Shown one piece after another: positions 8,581 through 17,547 of a stretch of DNA of 64,000 bases. A program made the translations under genes and the position numbers. The stretch is from contig JANOPZ010000048.1 of NCBI GenBank assembly GCA_031422195.1, positions 1 to 64,000 of the forward strand. Direction: 5' to 3'. The stretch is from JALOTE01 sp031422195. Its GTDB lineage: Bacteria > Pseudomonadota > Alphaproteobacteria > Rhizobiales > Rhizobiaceae. Position 1 is the stretch's first letter. The number at the start of each line of letters is the position of its first letter. Under the pieces are notes generated by a model. That model saw only the letters and a list, made by a program, of their open reading frames with translations, did not search any database and was not told the DNA's origin.

Positions 8581-10875
8581 TTACGCCCCTAACTTTTCTA
8601 AATCTTTCCCGTCTATTGCGGGTTGTTCCATACTTAATAAAACCGGCAAAACCAATCGCACCATGGCGCCGTGCGTAAAGCCAAGGTTTGCAGGCGCATC
8701 AGCAAGTTCAATATTGCCCCCGTGGTCTTCGACAATCTTTTTGACAATCGCAAGGCCAAGTCCGGTCCCTTTTTCACGCGTTGTCATATAAGGTTCAAGC
8801 AGGCGTTGACGGTCTGTATCTGGAAAACCCTTACCGTTATCCACGATATCAACAAAGGCATTTCCGTCTTGTACTGAGATATGTACTAATACCTGACCAT
8901 GCACTTTTTCTGTAAGCCCATCAATGGCTTCAGCGGCGTTCTTAATTAGATTTCCAATGGCCTGCCCCATCATTCGCGCGTCATACAAACCATAGATCGG
9001 CAGGTTATCACCTTGAATTTTGAAACTGATTTCACTGCGCGATACCTCAACCAAAAACATCGCGTCGCGGGCAATTGCGCAAATATCAGATTTTTCAAGC
9101 GTCGGTTTTGGCATTCGGGCGAAGGTTGAAAACTCGTCAACCATTCGGCCAATATCGCCAACTTGCCGGATAATTGTTTCAGTACACCGGTCAAACACTT
9201 CACGGTCATGCTCGACCATTTTTCCATAACGGCGGCGCAATCGTTCAGCGGATAACTGAATTGGCGTCAGCGGATTTTTGATTTCATGAGCAATCCGCCG
9301 CGCCACATCCGCCCAAGCGCTGGTCCGTTGCGCATCGACAAGATCCGTGATGTCATCCAGAGTAATCACATGGCTATGGTTATCAGCCGTCGATTGCTCC
9401 ATGGTAATTTGCACATTGTAACTTCGTTCACGCCCTGCCCTGCGAATATTAATCGTGGCAGCACCAGATCGCTTATTCGAACGAACGACTTCTTCATATA
9501 GCTCGCTAATTTCAGGAATTAATGTTGCAAGCCCGGAGCCAACCGCTTTCATGGTCCGTGAGGCAAGTAGGGCGGTTGCAGCGCGATTGATAATAGTCAC
9601 GTCCCCTGACGGATTAACACCAATAACGCCCGCTGAAACACCTGACAAAACGGCTTCGGTAAACCGTCGCCGGTTATCAATCATACCGCTGGCGTTCACA
9701 AGTTCAGTGCGCTGAGATGATAATTGGCCAATCATTTCATTGAACGTGTTTGAGAATGCTCCAAGATCGCCGTCTGAAGCACGAACCGGCAGACTCACTG
9801 TTAAATCGCCTTGGGCAACCGCGTCGGCAGCCTGTACCAAATACCGGATTGGCCTAACCAACCTGTCGGCAACAGCGATACCCGTCCATATGGCAGACAA
9901 AAGCACAACCAGCATGACACCCAAATAAAGCAGAGCAAACGCAATTTGTGTCGATGTCCGGTTAGCTTCCAAGCCGCGATATTCAGCAGCGTTTTCTTCC
10001 ATCAATTTCAACGAACTGAGAACGCCAGCATCAACATTTCGAATGGAATAAAGGTAAGCGTCAGGAATGCGCTGCAAACGAATGATCGTGCCGACAAGGC
10101 CACTTTTGCCGGGCGGTATCAGCACTGCGCGCCCGTCTAATGCGGTTTGCAGTGCGTCTGACGGCACCGGCGGCAATTTGTCGTCACCTTCAATATCTGC
10201 CGAGACATTCACTGTACCGGTTGAACGAACAAGGGTTGCGTCAGCAAGGCCGCGTGCCTTTGCTTGTTGGGTCAGCAAGGTTTGGAAACCGGTCCGATCT
10301 AGGTTGTAAAGCGATTCAGCTTCATCCAACACAAAGCCGAGCGATATTGTTGTCCCTTGCAAGTTCCGCGCTGTTTCAGCGACATAGGCTTCTGCAACCC
10401 GGAATGATGAATCGATGATGGATCGGGTCCGCTCCTCAAACCAACGGTCAAGGCCTTGGTTCAAAGTTATTGAGGCAACAATAGCAACGACAATTGCCGG
10501 CACTGCAGCAACCAGTGAAAACAGGCCAATAATGCGAACATGCAGCCTGGAAGCGGCACGGCGCGTACGGCGCGCCCTGAGAACGCGAAGTATCTCATAA
10601 AAAACCAGACCAAACAAAACCACTATGAAAAATGAGTTTATGGCGATTAACACAGTTGTGGTGGTGTTTGATGGGCGGATTGGCGTAACGCCAAGCAAAA
10701 TAGCAAAGGAAACAGAAGCCGTCGCCAGCGCGCACAAAACCAGCACAATACCCGGCCCCGCCATAACGCGGCGACCTGCAATGTCTTCAAAGCGTGTTCC
10801 AACGCTTGCAGGCTCATCTTGGACGGGCAACATTTGGGCGGGCAATGTTGATCTGGTTATCTGGTCGATGTTCAT
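8581..10875 (-). CDS. ntrY: Sensor histidine kinase NtrY
   Basis: About 764 residues from the ATG at 10875; a TTG at 10899 would add 8 residues and neither has a strong ribosome-binding site. N-terminal hydrophobic segments, including VLVLCALATASVSFAILLGV and a second group after ~residue 80, flank an extracytoplasmic sensor region; a further membrane segment precedes HAMP. Then come a PAS domain, HisKA with HEIKNPLTPIQLSAERLRR, and HATPase with NLIKNAAEAID, DNGKGFP and GTGLGLAIVKKI. It is the membrane kinase for NtrX in nitrogen and redox sensing. All catalytic boxes are intact, in contrast to the neighbouring ntrB. Confidence 0.95.
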   Translation of the reverse strand: MNIDQITRSTLPAQMLPVQDEPASVGTRFEDIAGRRVMAGPGIVLVLCALATASVSFAILLGVTPIRPSNTTTTVLIAINSFFIVVLFGLVFYEILRVLRARRTRRAASRLHVRIIGLFSLVAAVPAIVVAIVASITLNQGLDRWFEERTRSIIDSSFRVAEAYVAETARNLQGTTISLGFVLDEAESLYNLDRTGFQTLLTQQAKARGLADATLVRSTGTVNVSADIEGDDKLPPVPSDALQTALDGRAVLIPPGKSGLVGTIIRLQRIPDAYLYSIRNVDAGVLSSLKLMEENAAEYRGLEANRTSTQIAFALLYLGVMLVVLLSAIWTGIAVADRLVRPIRYLVQAADAVAQGDLTVSLPVRASDGDLGAFSNTFNEMIGQLSSQRTELVNASGMIDNRRRFTEAVLSGVSAGVIGVNPSGDVTIINRAATALLASRTMKAVGSGLATLIPEISELYEEVVRSNKRSGAATINIRRAGRERSYNVQITMEQSTADNHSHVITLDDITDLVDAQRTSAWADVARRIAHEIKNPLTPIQLSAERLRRRYGKMVEHDREVFDRCTETIIRQVGDIGRMVDEFSTFARMPKPTLEKSDICAIARDAMFLVEVSRSEISFKIQGDNLPIYGLYDARMMGQAIGNLIKNAAEAIDGLTEKVHGQVLVHISVQDGNAFVDIVDNGKGFPDTDRQRLLEPYMTTREKGTGLGLAIVKKIVEDHGGNIELADAPANLGFTHGAMVRLVLPVLLSMEQPAIDGKDLEKLGA

Positions 10876-10972
10876 CAGGCTCTGTTGATTTGTGCCCAAT
10901 ATGCAACACTATGTGGCAGAATTACAACAATAATTGCCAGCCCGCGTTCACATGATATTTCACAATTGAAAT

Positions 10973-12445
10973 CTATTCGACGTTGGTCACGCGGGGCATT
11001 TTATAAACAGCTATTCCGAGATCGCGGATTTTTTTGCGCACTGTATTGCGGTTAAGGCCAAGCAGGTCAGCTGTTCTAATCTGATTTCCGTTTGTTGCTG
11101 CTAAGGCTGCATAAAGCAGCGGCTTTTCAATTTCTTCCACAATACGTTGGTGCAAACCGGCTGGTGGCAGATGACCCTTAAAACCTGCAAAATAATGCGC
11201 CAGATAGCGTTCTGTTGCCAACTCCAAAGATATGATCGTTTGTTCCCCAATACCCATGCCATTTGAGTGGTCAGTGCTGCTGGTTGGCGTCAGTTCATTT
11301 GTGATGATCTCCGCGCTGATGACATCTTGCGGGTATAAGGCCGATAGCCGCCTCACTAAGTTCTCAAGCTCGCGTACATTGCCCGGCCAAGAATAACGCT
11401 TCATCATATCCATACCTTCTGGACTAATGCGCTTGTCTGAAAGACCTTCTTTCAGTGCATTCTTCAAAAAATGATGGATTAAATCAGGAATATCTTCGGT
11501 ACGATCACGCAACGGAGGAAGGCGCACCGGGACGACGTTTAAGCGGTAAAACAAATCTTCACGAAATGTGCCTGCAGCAATTGCATTGCGTAAATCCTTG
11601 TGGGTTGCCGCAACAATCCGAACATCTGTTTTAATCGGGGTACGGCCGCCAACGCTCATATATTCGCCCTGTTGAAGCACACGCAGGAGCCGGGTTTGCG
11701 CTTCCATAGGCATGTCGCCGATTTCATCGAGAAACAATGTTCCGCCGTCAGCTTGCTCAAACTGCCCGGCCTTTCTTTGAATGGCCCCGGTAAAAGCCCC
11801 TTTTTCATGACCAAAGAGTTCTGCCTCAATTAAATCCCGCGGGATTGCGGCCATGTTGATTGCAACAAAAGGCCCTTTGCGGCGGCGGCCGTAATCATGC
11901 AGTGCTCGGGCTACCAGTTCTTTGCCTGTGCCGGATTCGCCATTGATCATAACGGTCAAATCAGTTTGCATCATGCGGGCCAGCATGCGGTAAATATCTT
12001 GCATTGCGGGAGAACGGCCAACCAAAGGCATGGCTTCACCGGCTTCTGGTACGTCCGTCTTTGCTTTACGTTGTGGCTCAGCCAAGGCCCGCGCCACTAC
12101 TTTGACGAGTTCTGTCAGATCAAAAGGCTTTGGCAAATAGTCATAAGCACCAGCTTCTGAAGCGCGAATTGCTGTCATAAAGGTATTTTGCGCGCTCATC
12201 ACCAATATCGGCAAGTTCGGGCGCGCTTTTTTCATTCGGGGCAAGATGTTGAATGCGTTGTCGTCGGGCATCATAACGTCTGTAATCACCATATCACCAT
12301 CTCCGGCAAGGACCCACCTTGCCAAAGTATTAGCGCTTCCCGTGGAGCGGACAGTGTAGCCCTCTCGCGTTAAAGCTTGCGTGAGCACGGTGCGGATAGC
12401 CGTATCATCATCAGCAATGAGGATTATTGCGCCATTTTCATTCAT
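10973..12445 (-). CDS. ntrC: Nitrogen regulator NtrC (sigma-54 activator)
   Basis: 490 residues from the ATG at 12445, which overlaps the ntrB stop (ATGAATGA) and has AAAGGAT upstream; the longer frame to 12472 is not needed. Receiver domain with ADDDTAIR and phosphoacceptor Asp in VITDVMMPDD; AAA+ domain with GESGTGKE, the sigma-54 contact loop EKGAFTGA and LFLDEIGDMP; C-terminal Fis helix with GLNRNTVRKKIRDLGI. It activates sigma-54 genes for nitrogen scavenging when phosphorylated by NtrB, whose gene here is interrupted. Confidence 0.97.
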   Translation of the reverse strand: MNENGAIILIADDDTAIRTVLTQALTREGYTVRSTGSANTLARWVLAGDGDMVITDVMMPDDNAFNILPRMKKARPNLPILVMSAQNTFMTAIRASEAGAYDYLPKPFDLTELVKVVARALAEPQRKAKTDVPEAGEAMPLVGRSPAMQDIYRMLARMMQTDLTVMINGESGTGKELVARALHDYGRRRKGPFVAINMAAIPRDLIEAELFGHEKGAFTGAIQRKAGQFEQADGGTLFLDEIGDMPMEAQTRLLRVLQQGEYMSVGGRTPIKTDVRIVAATHKDLRNAIAAGTFREDLFYRLNVVPVRLPPLRDRTEDIPDLIHHFLKNALKEGLSDKRISPEGMDMMKRYSWPGNVRELENLVRRLSALYPQDVISAEIITNELTPTSSTDHSNGMGIGEQTIISLELATERYLAHYFAGFKGHLPPAGLHQRIVEEIEKPLLYAALAATNGNQIRTADLLGLNRNTVRKKIRDLGIAVYKMPRVTNVE

Positions 12446-13550
12446 GGTTTTTATCCTTTTTATCATCAACATAGGCAGGCATTAAAATGCGGAAAGTGGT
12501 TTTACCGGGCTGCGATTCGCATTCAATGGTGCCGCCATGATCGCCAACAATTTTTGCAACCAGTGCAAGGCCAAGGCCGCTGCCATTTGCTTTCGTCGTA
12601 ATAAACGGATCAAACATATGCGGGATGAGATCGGGGCTAATGCCTGATCCTGTATCGGTAACAGTAAACTCAAGCGGCAATGTGAGTTTGACGGAAGACC
12701 CGGGAATCGACAACCGCATGCCGGGCTTAAAGGCCGTTGAAAGTGTAATGCGCCGTTTTTCTTGGCTGTGGCAGGCTTCGGCTGCGTTCTATATCAAAAT
12801 CAAAAACAATTGAATGAGTTTGTCACGGTTGCCAATAACCAGAGGCAAAGACGGATCAAACAATTCAACAAACTCAACATCCTTTGCAAAACCGGCACCG
12901 GCAACTGCCTTAACGTGGTTGAGCACAAGATGAATATTTACCGGAAAGCGCTCGATCGGGCGTTCATCGGAAAACACTTCCATGCGATCAACGAGCGAAA
13001 CAATCCGGTCGGTTTCTTCTTGGATAAGTTTGGTCAAAGGCCGGTCTTCAAACGGCACGACGGGTTCTAAAAGTTGAGCTGCACCGCGAATGCCAGACAG
13101 CGGATTTTTGATTTCATGGGCCAACATAGAAGCAAGCCCGGTAACTGAACGTGCAGCAGCACGGTGCGTCATTTGGCGGTCGATTTTTTCCGCCATTGTG
13201 CGTTCACGAAGAAGAATACAAACGCCATTTTCTATGTCGTTGACAGGGCTGGCATAGACGTCGACCACGCGGTCGGCCCCGATACGGGGCGACGATAAAT
13301 CGACGCGATATTCATTGACGCTCGAAAAATCTGCTCTGACCTGTTCAACCAAAGCTAAGACCGGTGAGCCGAATGGCAGTAATTTTTCAAGTTTTTCCCG
13401 GGCCAGAAAACTTCGTGACGCGCTGAAAAACGCCTCTGACGACGCATTTGCAAATACAATGGTATTGTCTGCTCGGACGACAATGATGGGATGGGTGACA
13501 GCGTCAAGCACTGAAGCCATTAAGTCAGCGGAATAGGAAATATTGGTCAT
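12438..13550 (-). pseudogene. ntrB: Nitrogen sensor kinase NtrB interrupted by an in-frame amber codon
   Basis: The full reading frame is 370 codons, normal for NtrB, but codon 254 (bases 12791-12789) is TAG. Residues 1-253 hold the PAS domain and HisKA with HEIKNPLSGIRGAAQLL (phospho-His ~145). After the TAG the same frame continues with NAAEA, DTGSGISPDLIPHMFDPF and NGSGLGLALVAKI, a complete HATPase end. The interrupted spot reads FLILI-stop-NAAEA where the family has FLNLVKNAAEA, so two single-base changes (bases 12791 and 12799) account for the stop and an Asn-to-Ile change. There is no frameshift. The start overlaps dusB (TAATG) and the end overlaps ntrC. Confidence 0.85.
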
Positions 13551-14593
13551 TATGCCGCCACAGCTTTGGTTTGCGCTTCGATGAATGCTGTTTCCAACGC
13601 ATGCTGGATTTCTGGCACAACCAAGCTGGTTAAAATCAGGCTGCGTAAACCAGTGTCAGTCTGCGGTGCAAATTGGTCTAAATACCAACCCAAATGTTTG
13701 CGTGCATGCCGAACGCCTTGCTCAATACCATAAAGGGAAATCATTTCTTCATGGTGCGTGATCACATAAGTGGATATTTCTGCGGGAGTTTGTGGAATGC
13801 CCGTTGCAGCGTTCGCATCACCTGCAACAAACGCTATTTGCCCGGGTAGCCAGGGCGAGCCATAGCAACCGCGCCCTATCATTATCGCATCAGCGCCGCT
13901 TGCTTTGAGCGCAGCAATGGCAGTCTGAGTTGAAGTAATATCGCCGTTGACGACAAGCGGTACTTTCGTGGCATCACGCACAGCTAAAATAGCATTCCAA
14001 TCAGCTGCGCCATTATAAAATTGGCAACGGGTACGCCCATGAACCGTGATCATTTGCGCACCGGCTTCCACAGCAAGACGGGCAATATCAGCAGCATTTT
14101 GTTGAGTTTTTTCCCAACCAAGCCGCATTTTCACAGTCACTGGAACTTTGACAGCTTTAACGGTCGCTTCAATGAGTGCTGCCGCCAAATCCGGCTCCCG
14201 CATTAAAGCAGAACCTGCGTATCCGCCGGTGACTTTTTTGGCAGGGCATCCAAAGTTAATGTCGATGATATCAGCGCCTTCATCCGCACATATCTTCGCA
14301 GCTTCCGCCAAAGCTGCTGGATTACGCCCTGCCAATTGCACGATATTGATTGCACCATCCGGTGCTGAACGGCGCTTTGGCGTATGGCGCCTAACGCCAA
14401 TCAATCGTGCGGCGGGCGTCATTTCGGCCACAGAAGCCGCTGCCCCATGAAACAAGACACGCGCCCGATAAGGAAAATCAGATACGCCGGACATTGGTGC
14501 ACCAAATACGCGGTTCTTCAAAACAACCCGGCCAATTGCCAGAGGCTGTGATAGCAGAGTAAGGTCGGTGCTTATTGTTTGAGCATTTATCAT
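13550..14593 (-). CDS. dusB: tRNA-dihydrouridine synthase DusB (NifR3)
   Basis: 347 residues; an FMN enzyme that reduces specific uridines in tRNA D-loops. Family features: APMSGVSDFPYR near residue 32, INFGCPAKKVTGGYAGSALM with the catalytic cysteine near residue 115, KMRLGW, ITVHGRTRCQFYNGAADW and MIGRGCYGSPW. It is the first gene of the dusB-ntrB-ntrC operon known in rhizobia (nifR3-ntrBC), and its TAA shares a base with the ntrB ATG. A TTGACG at 14631-14626 could be its -35 element. Confidence 0.95.
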   Translation of the reverse strand: MINAQTISTDLTLLSQPLAIGRVVLKNRVFGAPMSGVSDFPYRARVLFHGAAASVAEMTPAARLIGVRRHTPKRRSAPDGAINIVQLAGRNPAALAEAAKICADEGADIIDINFGCPAKKVTGGYAGSALMREPDLAAALIEATVKAVKVPVTVKMRLGWEKTQQNAADIARLAVEAGAQMITVHGRTRCQFYNGAADWNAILAVRDATKVPLVVNGDITSTQTAIAALKASGADAIMIGRGCYGSPWLPGQIAFVAGDANAATGIPQTPAEISTYVITHHEEMISLYGIEQGVRHARKHLGWYLDQFAPQTDTGLRSLILTSLVVPEIQHALETAFIEAQTKAVAA

Positions 14594-14715
14594 GTTGCAT
14601 ATTTGTTAGGCAGCTTAAGTCATAACGTCAAACCAAAACCTTTATATGCGACTAAAAGCTTGAAACCAATCTGCATCACGGGCAGAGATTGCGCGGGATT
14701 TTTTCGGAATAGCTT

Positions 14716-15891
14716 GTGATGAAAACGGCATTGATTTTGGTGGCGGCCGGTCGCGGAACACGTGCCGGAGGCAACGTTCCAAAACAATATCATAAAGTTG
14801 CCGGAATTGCTTTGGCAAGGCGCGCATTACAACCCTTTCTGGCGATTTCAAACATCGATAAAGTCATCATCGTGATTTCCGGCGAAGATCGCACGTTAGC
14901 TGAAAGCACATTCAGCGATGTCGCTGATCGCTGCTTGTTTGTCACGGGTGGTGCTACCCGGCAAAGCTCAGTGATGAACGGAGTGCTTGCGCTATCGGCC
15001 TTTGAAATTGATCGTGTCGTGATACATGACGCTGCACGGCCATTTGTTAATCTAGCAGAAATTCAGTCAATTCTGGCATTGCCGTTGGCAGCCTGCGCAA
15101 CTTTGGCCGCACCCATTGCAGACAGTATCCGTCGCGCAATTGATACCGCCAGTGAGCCAGTGGACCGTAACGGACTTTATGCAGTACAAACACCGCAGAT
15201 ATTTCCATTTGGCGCTTTGTTGTTGGCGCATTCTGCTGCGGAAACGAGCAAGCGTGATGATTTCACCGATGATTGCAGCTTAATGCAGTGGCATGGCCAT
15301 AAAATTTCAATCGTTTCCGGTTCAAAGGATAATTTCAAAATTACTGTCTCCGAAGATTTTGTACGAGCCGAAACAATGTTTTATACGCAGACACTTATTC
15401 CTGATGTTCGCGTTGGCCAGGGCTATGATATTCATAGTCATGGCCCGGGCGACCATGTCACTTTATGCGGCGTTAAAATCCCGCACTCGCGCGGGCTTGA
15501 CGGCCATTCAGATGCAGACGTTGGCCTTCACGCTCTTACTGATGCGCTTTTAGCAACTATCGGTGCAGGCGATATTGGAACACATTTTCCACCATCTGAT
15601 CCGCAATGGCGCGGGGCAGCTTCCCGGATTTTTTTAGAACATGCTGCTAAATTGGTTCGCGCTGCGGGTGGAATAATCACGTTGGCGGACGTTACGCTTA
15701 TTTGTGAGGAGCCTAAAATTGGCCCGCACCGTGCTGCGATGACGGCAATTATGTCCGAATCGTTGCAAATTGATCCGTCGCGTGTGTCAGTGAAAGCAAC
15801 GACCAATGAACGAATTGGTGCTATAGGCCGCAAAGAAGGTATTTGCGCATTAGCAAATGCAACTGTGGTTTTTGCGCCAAAACACGGCTGA
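14716..15891 (+). CDS. ispDF: Bifunctional IspD/IspF isoprenoid enzyme
   Basis: 391 residues. The N-terminal half is MEP cytidylyltransferase (LVAAGRGTRAGGNVPKQY near residue 8, VVIHDAARPFV, DDCSLMQ). The C-terminal half, from ~residue 233, is MEcPP synthase (RVGQGYDIHSHGPGDHV, LDGHSDADVGLHALTDALL with the zinc His, AGDIGTHFPPSDPQW). It performs the third and fifth steps of the non-mevalonate isoprenoid pathway. The fusion is normal in alphaproteobacteria. GTG at 14716 or ATG at 14719 can be the start. It is divergent from dusB. Confidence 0.96.
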   Translation: MMKTALILVAAGRGTRAGGNVPKQYHKVAGIALARRALQPFLAISNIDKVIIVISGEDRTLAESTFSDVADRCLFVTGGATRQSSVMNGVLALSAFEIDRVVIHDAARPFVNLAEIQSILALPLAACATLAAPIADSIRRAIDTASEPVDRNGLYAVQTPQIFPFGALLLAHSAAETSKRDDFTDDCSLMQWHGHKISIVSGSKDNFKITVSEDFVRAETMFYTQTLIPDVRVGQGYDIHSHGPGDHVTLCGVKIPHSRGLDGHSDADVGLHALTDALLATIGAGDIGTHFPPSDPQWRGAASRIFLEHAAKLVRAAGGIITLADVTLICEEPKIGPHRAAMTAIMSESLQIDPSRVSVKATTNERIGAIGRKEGICALANATVVFAPKHG

Positions 15892-15901
15892 TAGGTTTGA
15901 A

Positions 15902-16405
15902 ATGTTTGATCAAGAAATTCTTAACCGCGCTCAATTGATTGTTGAAAGCGCATCAGCCCGAGCCATACGAATTGCAACGGTCGAGTCTTGCACAGGCGGT
16001 CTCATTGCGGCTGCCATTACGGAAATTGCAGGGTCATCGAAAGTTCTTGACCGTAGTTTCATTACCTATTCAAACAATTCCAAAAACGAAATGGTTGGGG
16101 TTAAAGTTGACAGGCTGATGGCTTTTGGTGCGGTTTCACCAGAAATAGCCACAGATATGGCGAATGGCGCGATAAAACATTCAGATGTAGACTTGGCCAT
16201 CGCTGTCACCGGTATTGCTGGCCCGGATGGCGCAACACCGCAAAAACCTGTTGGTCTCATTTACATCGCACTGGCCGGAAGGCGCGGCACAATCGACGTT
16301 AAAGCGTTTCAATTTGAAGATTATGGACGATCCGCAATCAGGCTTGGTACTGTCAACACCGCGTTGCAAATGATTATTGATCACCTGCCGCGGTTCCAGC
16401 CCTAA
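15902..16405 (+). CDS. CinA C-terminal domain amidohydrolase (PncC type)
   Basis: 167 residues from the ATG at 15902, eleven bases after the ispDF stop; the longer frame begins inside ispDF. It has the CinA_C signature: VESCTGGLIAAAITEIAGSS near residue 24, FITYSN, GAVSPEIATDMANGA and AVTGIAGPDG. PncC enzymes deamidate nicotinamide mononucleotide for NAD salvage. The N-terminal MoCF-like domain of full CinA is absent, as is usual for the short form in Rhizobiales. Confidence 0.93.
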   Translation: MFDQEILNRAQLIVESASARAIRIATVESCTGGLIAAAITEIAGSSKVLDRSFITYSNNSKNEMVGVKVDRLMAFGAVSPEIATDMANGAIKHSDVDLAIAVTGIAGPDGATPQKPVGLIYIALAGRRGTIDVKAFQFEDYGRSAIRLGTVNTALQMIIDHLPRFQP

Positions 16406-16523
16406 CTCTGTCACACTATTTACAATCGAATCCGTCAGTGTCGAGTGCGCCATATGACCAGCGGCTCCACAACCCATCCGCTTGGTCTGCCAATTGTAAA
16501 ACCACGAAAACGCAGAAGTCATC

Positions 16524-17450
16524 ATGCACCAAACTCTTTCAGCCTTCACTGCTCCAGGAAAATTTTATCGCGGAAATTTACATACCCATTCAACGCGTTC
16601 CGATGGCGTGCTTTCGCCTGAAGAAGTGTGCCGTCGTTATCGAGCAGAAGGCTATGATTTTATTGCGTTAACAGATCATTTTATCGGCCTGTTCGGTTAC
16701 CCCATTGTCAATACCGTTCCTTTCCGCACGGATGGCTTCACAACTCTGTTGGGCGCTGAAGTGCATTCCGGTACGATGGAAAATGGTGAACTCTGGCATC
16801 TTTTGGCGGTCGGCTTGCCCGCTGATTTTGCGCCATCCAATTCGCCCGGGTTTTGGCCGGTTCCGGATCAAGAAACAGGATCAGAACTTGCTGCCCGCGC
16901 GGTGGCTGCAGGCGCTTTTGTTGCTGTCGCCCACCCACAATGGTCTGGATTGACGGTTAAAGATGCGCAGTCAATTTCGGCGGCCCATGTTGTTGAAATC
17001 TATAATCATGGCTGTGCTATGGGCTGTGACAGGCCGGATGGTTTTGCAATTCTTGACCAGCTTTTAACTGAAGGTAGAAAACTCAATTTGATTGCCACTG
17101 ATGATGCCCATTTTAGCGAACCAGATCATTTTGGCGGCTGGGTGATGGTGAAGTCTGATGCCAATCAACCCGAACAGTTGCTATCTGCGCTCAAACGTGG
17201 TGATTTTTATTCGAGCCAAGGGCCAGAACTGCGCAGAGTGACTGTGAGTGAGACCGAAGTGCAGGTTGAAATGAGCGCTTGTGTCTCGATGATTGTGCAA
17301 GGTGCAGGAACTGCGGCCAAGGCTGTCCACGGCCATTCCATGACAGCGGCTGTGCTTCCGCTGTCGCGATTTAAGAATTCACCGTTTATTCGTGTGACTA
17401 TTATTGATGCGGCAGGAAAACGCGCATGGAGCAACCCGCACTATTTCTAA
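16524..17450 (+). CDS. PHP-domain metallohydrolase (CehA/McbA-like)
   Basis: 308 residues. Metal-binding motifs of the PHP fold are visible: NLHTHSTRSDG near residue 18, LTDHF near residue 49, GAEVHSG near residue 75, VAHPQW near residue 137 and ATDDAH near residue 191. These enzymes hydrolyse phosphoesters or carbamates with two or three divalent metals. There is no signal peptide. The gene sits 118 bp after the cinA-like gene and upstream of the RpiR regulator. Its substrate is unknown; a link to the amine-uptake genes downstream is only positional. Confidence 0.85.
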   Translation: MHQTLSAFTAPGKFYRGNLHTHSTRSDGVLSPEEVCRRYRAEGYDFIALTDHFIGLFGYPIVNTVPFRTDGFTTLLGAEVHSGTMENGELWHLLAVGLPADFAPSNSPGFWPVPDQETGSELAARAVAAGAFVAVAHPQWSGLTVKDAQSISAAHVVEIYNHGCAMGCDRPDGFAILDQLLTEGRKLNLIATDDAHFSEPDHFGGWVMVKSDANQPEQLLSALKRGDFYSSQGPELRRVTVSETEVQVEMSACVSMIVQGAGTAAKAVHGHSMTAAVLPLSRFKNSPFIRVTIIDAAGKRAWSNPHYF

Positions 17451-17477
17451 GAGTGTTAAAGTTCGCACTGAGTGACT

Positions 17478-17493
17478 TGGAATTTTTATTCCA
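17478..17493. promoter_or_regulatory. Perfect palindrome upstream of the RpiR-type regulator
   Basis: TGGAAT-TTTT-ATTCCA is a perfect 6-4-6 inverted repeat 55 bp before the proposed start of the regulator gene. RpiR-family proteins such as HexR bind A/T-centred palindromes of this shape, so an autoregulatory operator is a reasonable inference. It lacks the GC-rich stem and T-run of a terminator. Confidence 0.45.
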
Positions 17494-17547
17494 GTGTTTC
17501 AGCGTTGCATGCTACGGGTCGTCATAACGCAGGGATATAAATCCAAC

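Noticed and set aside
12700..12800. A frameshift in ntrB
   Set aside because: The two halves are in the same frame and separated only by a TAG, so a substitution rather than an indel explains the break.
16181..16549. Minus-strand open frame across the end of the CinA-type gene
   Set aside because: Antisense to a conserved gene, with no ribosome-binding site or known motif.
16454..16610. Plus-strand open frame just before the PHP gene, considered as a frameshifted N-terminal extension
   Set aside because: The PHP domain is complete from the ATG at 16524 and nothing in the upstream frame is conserved for the family.
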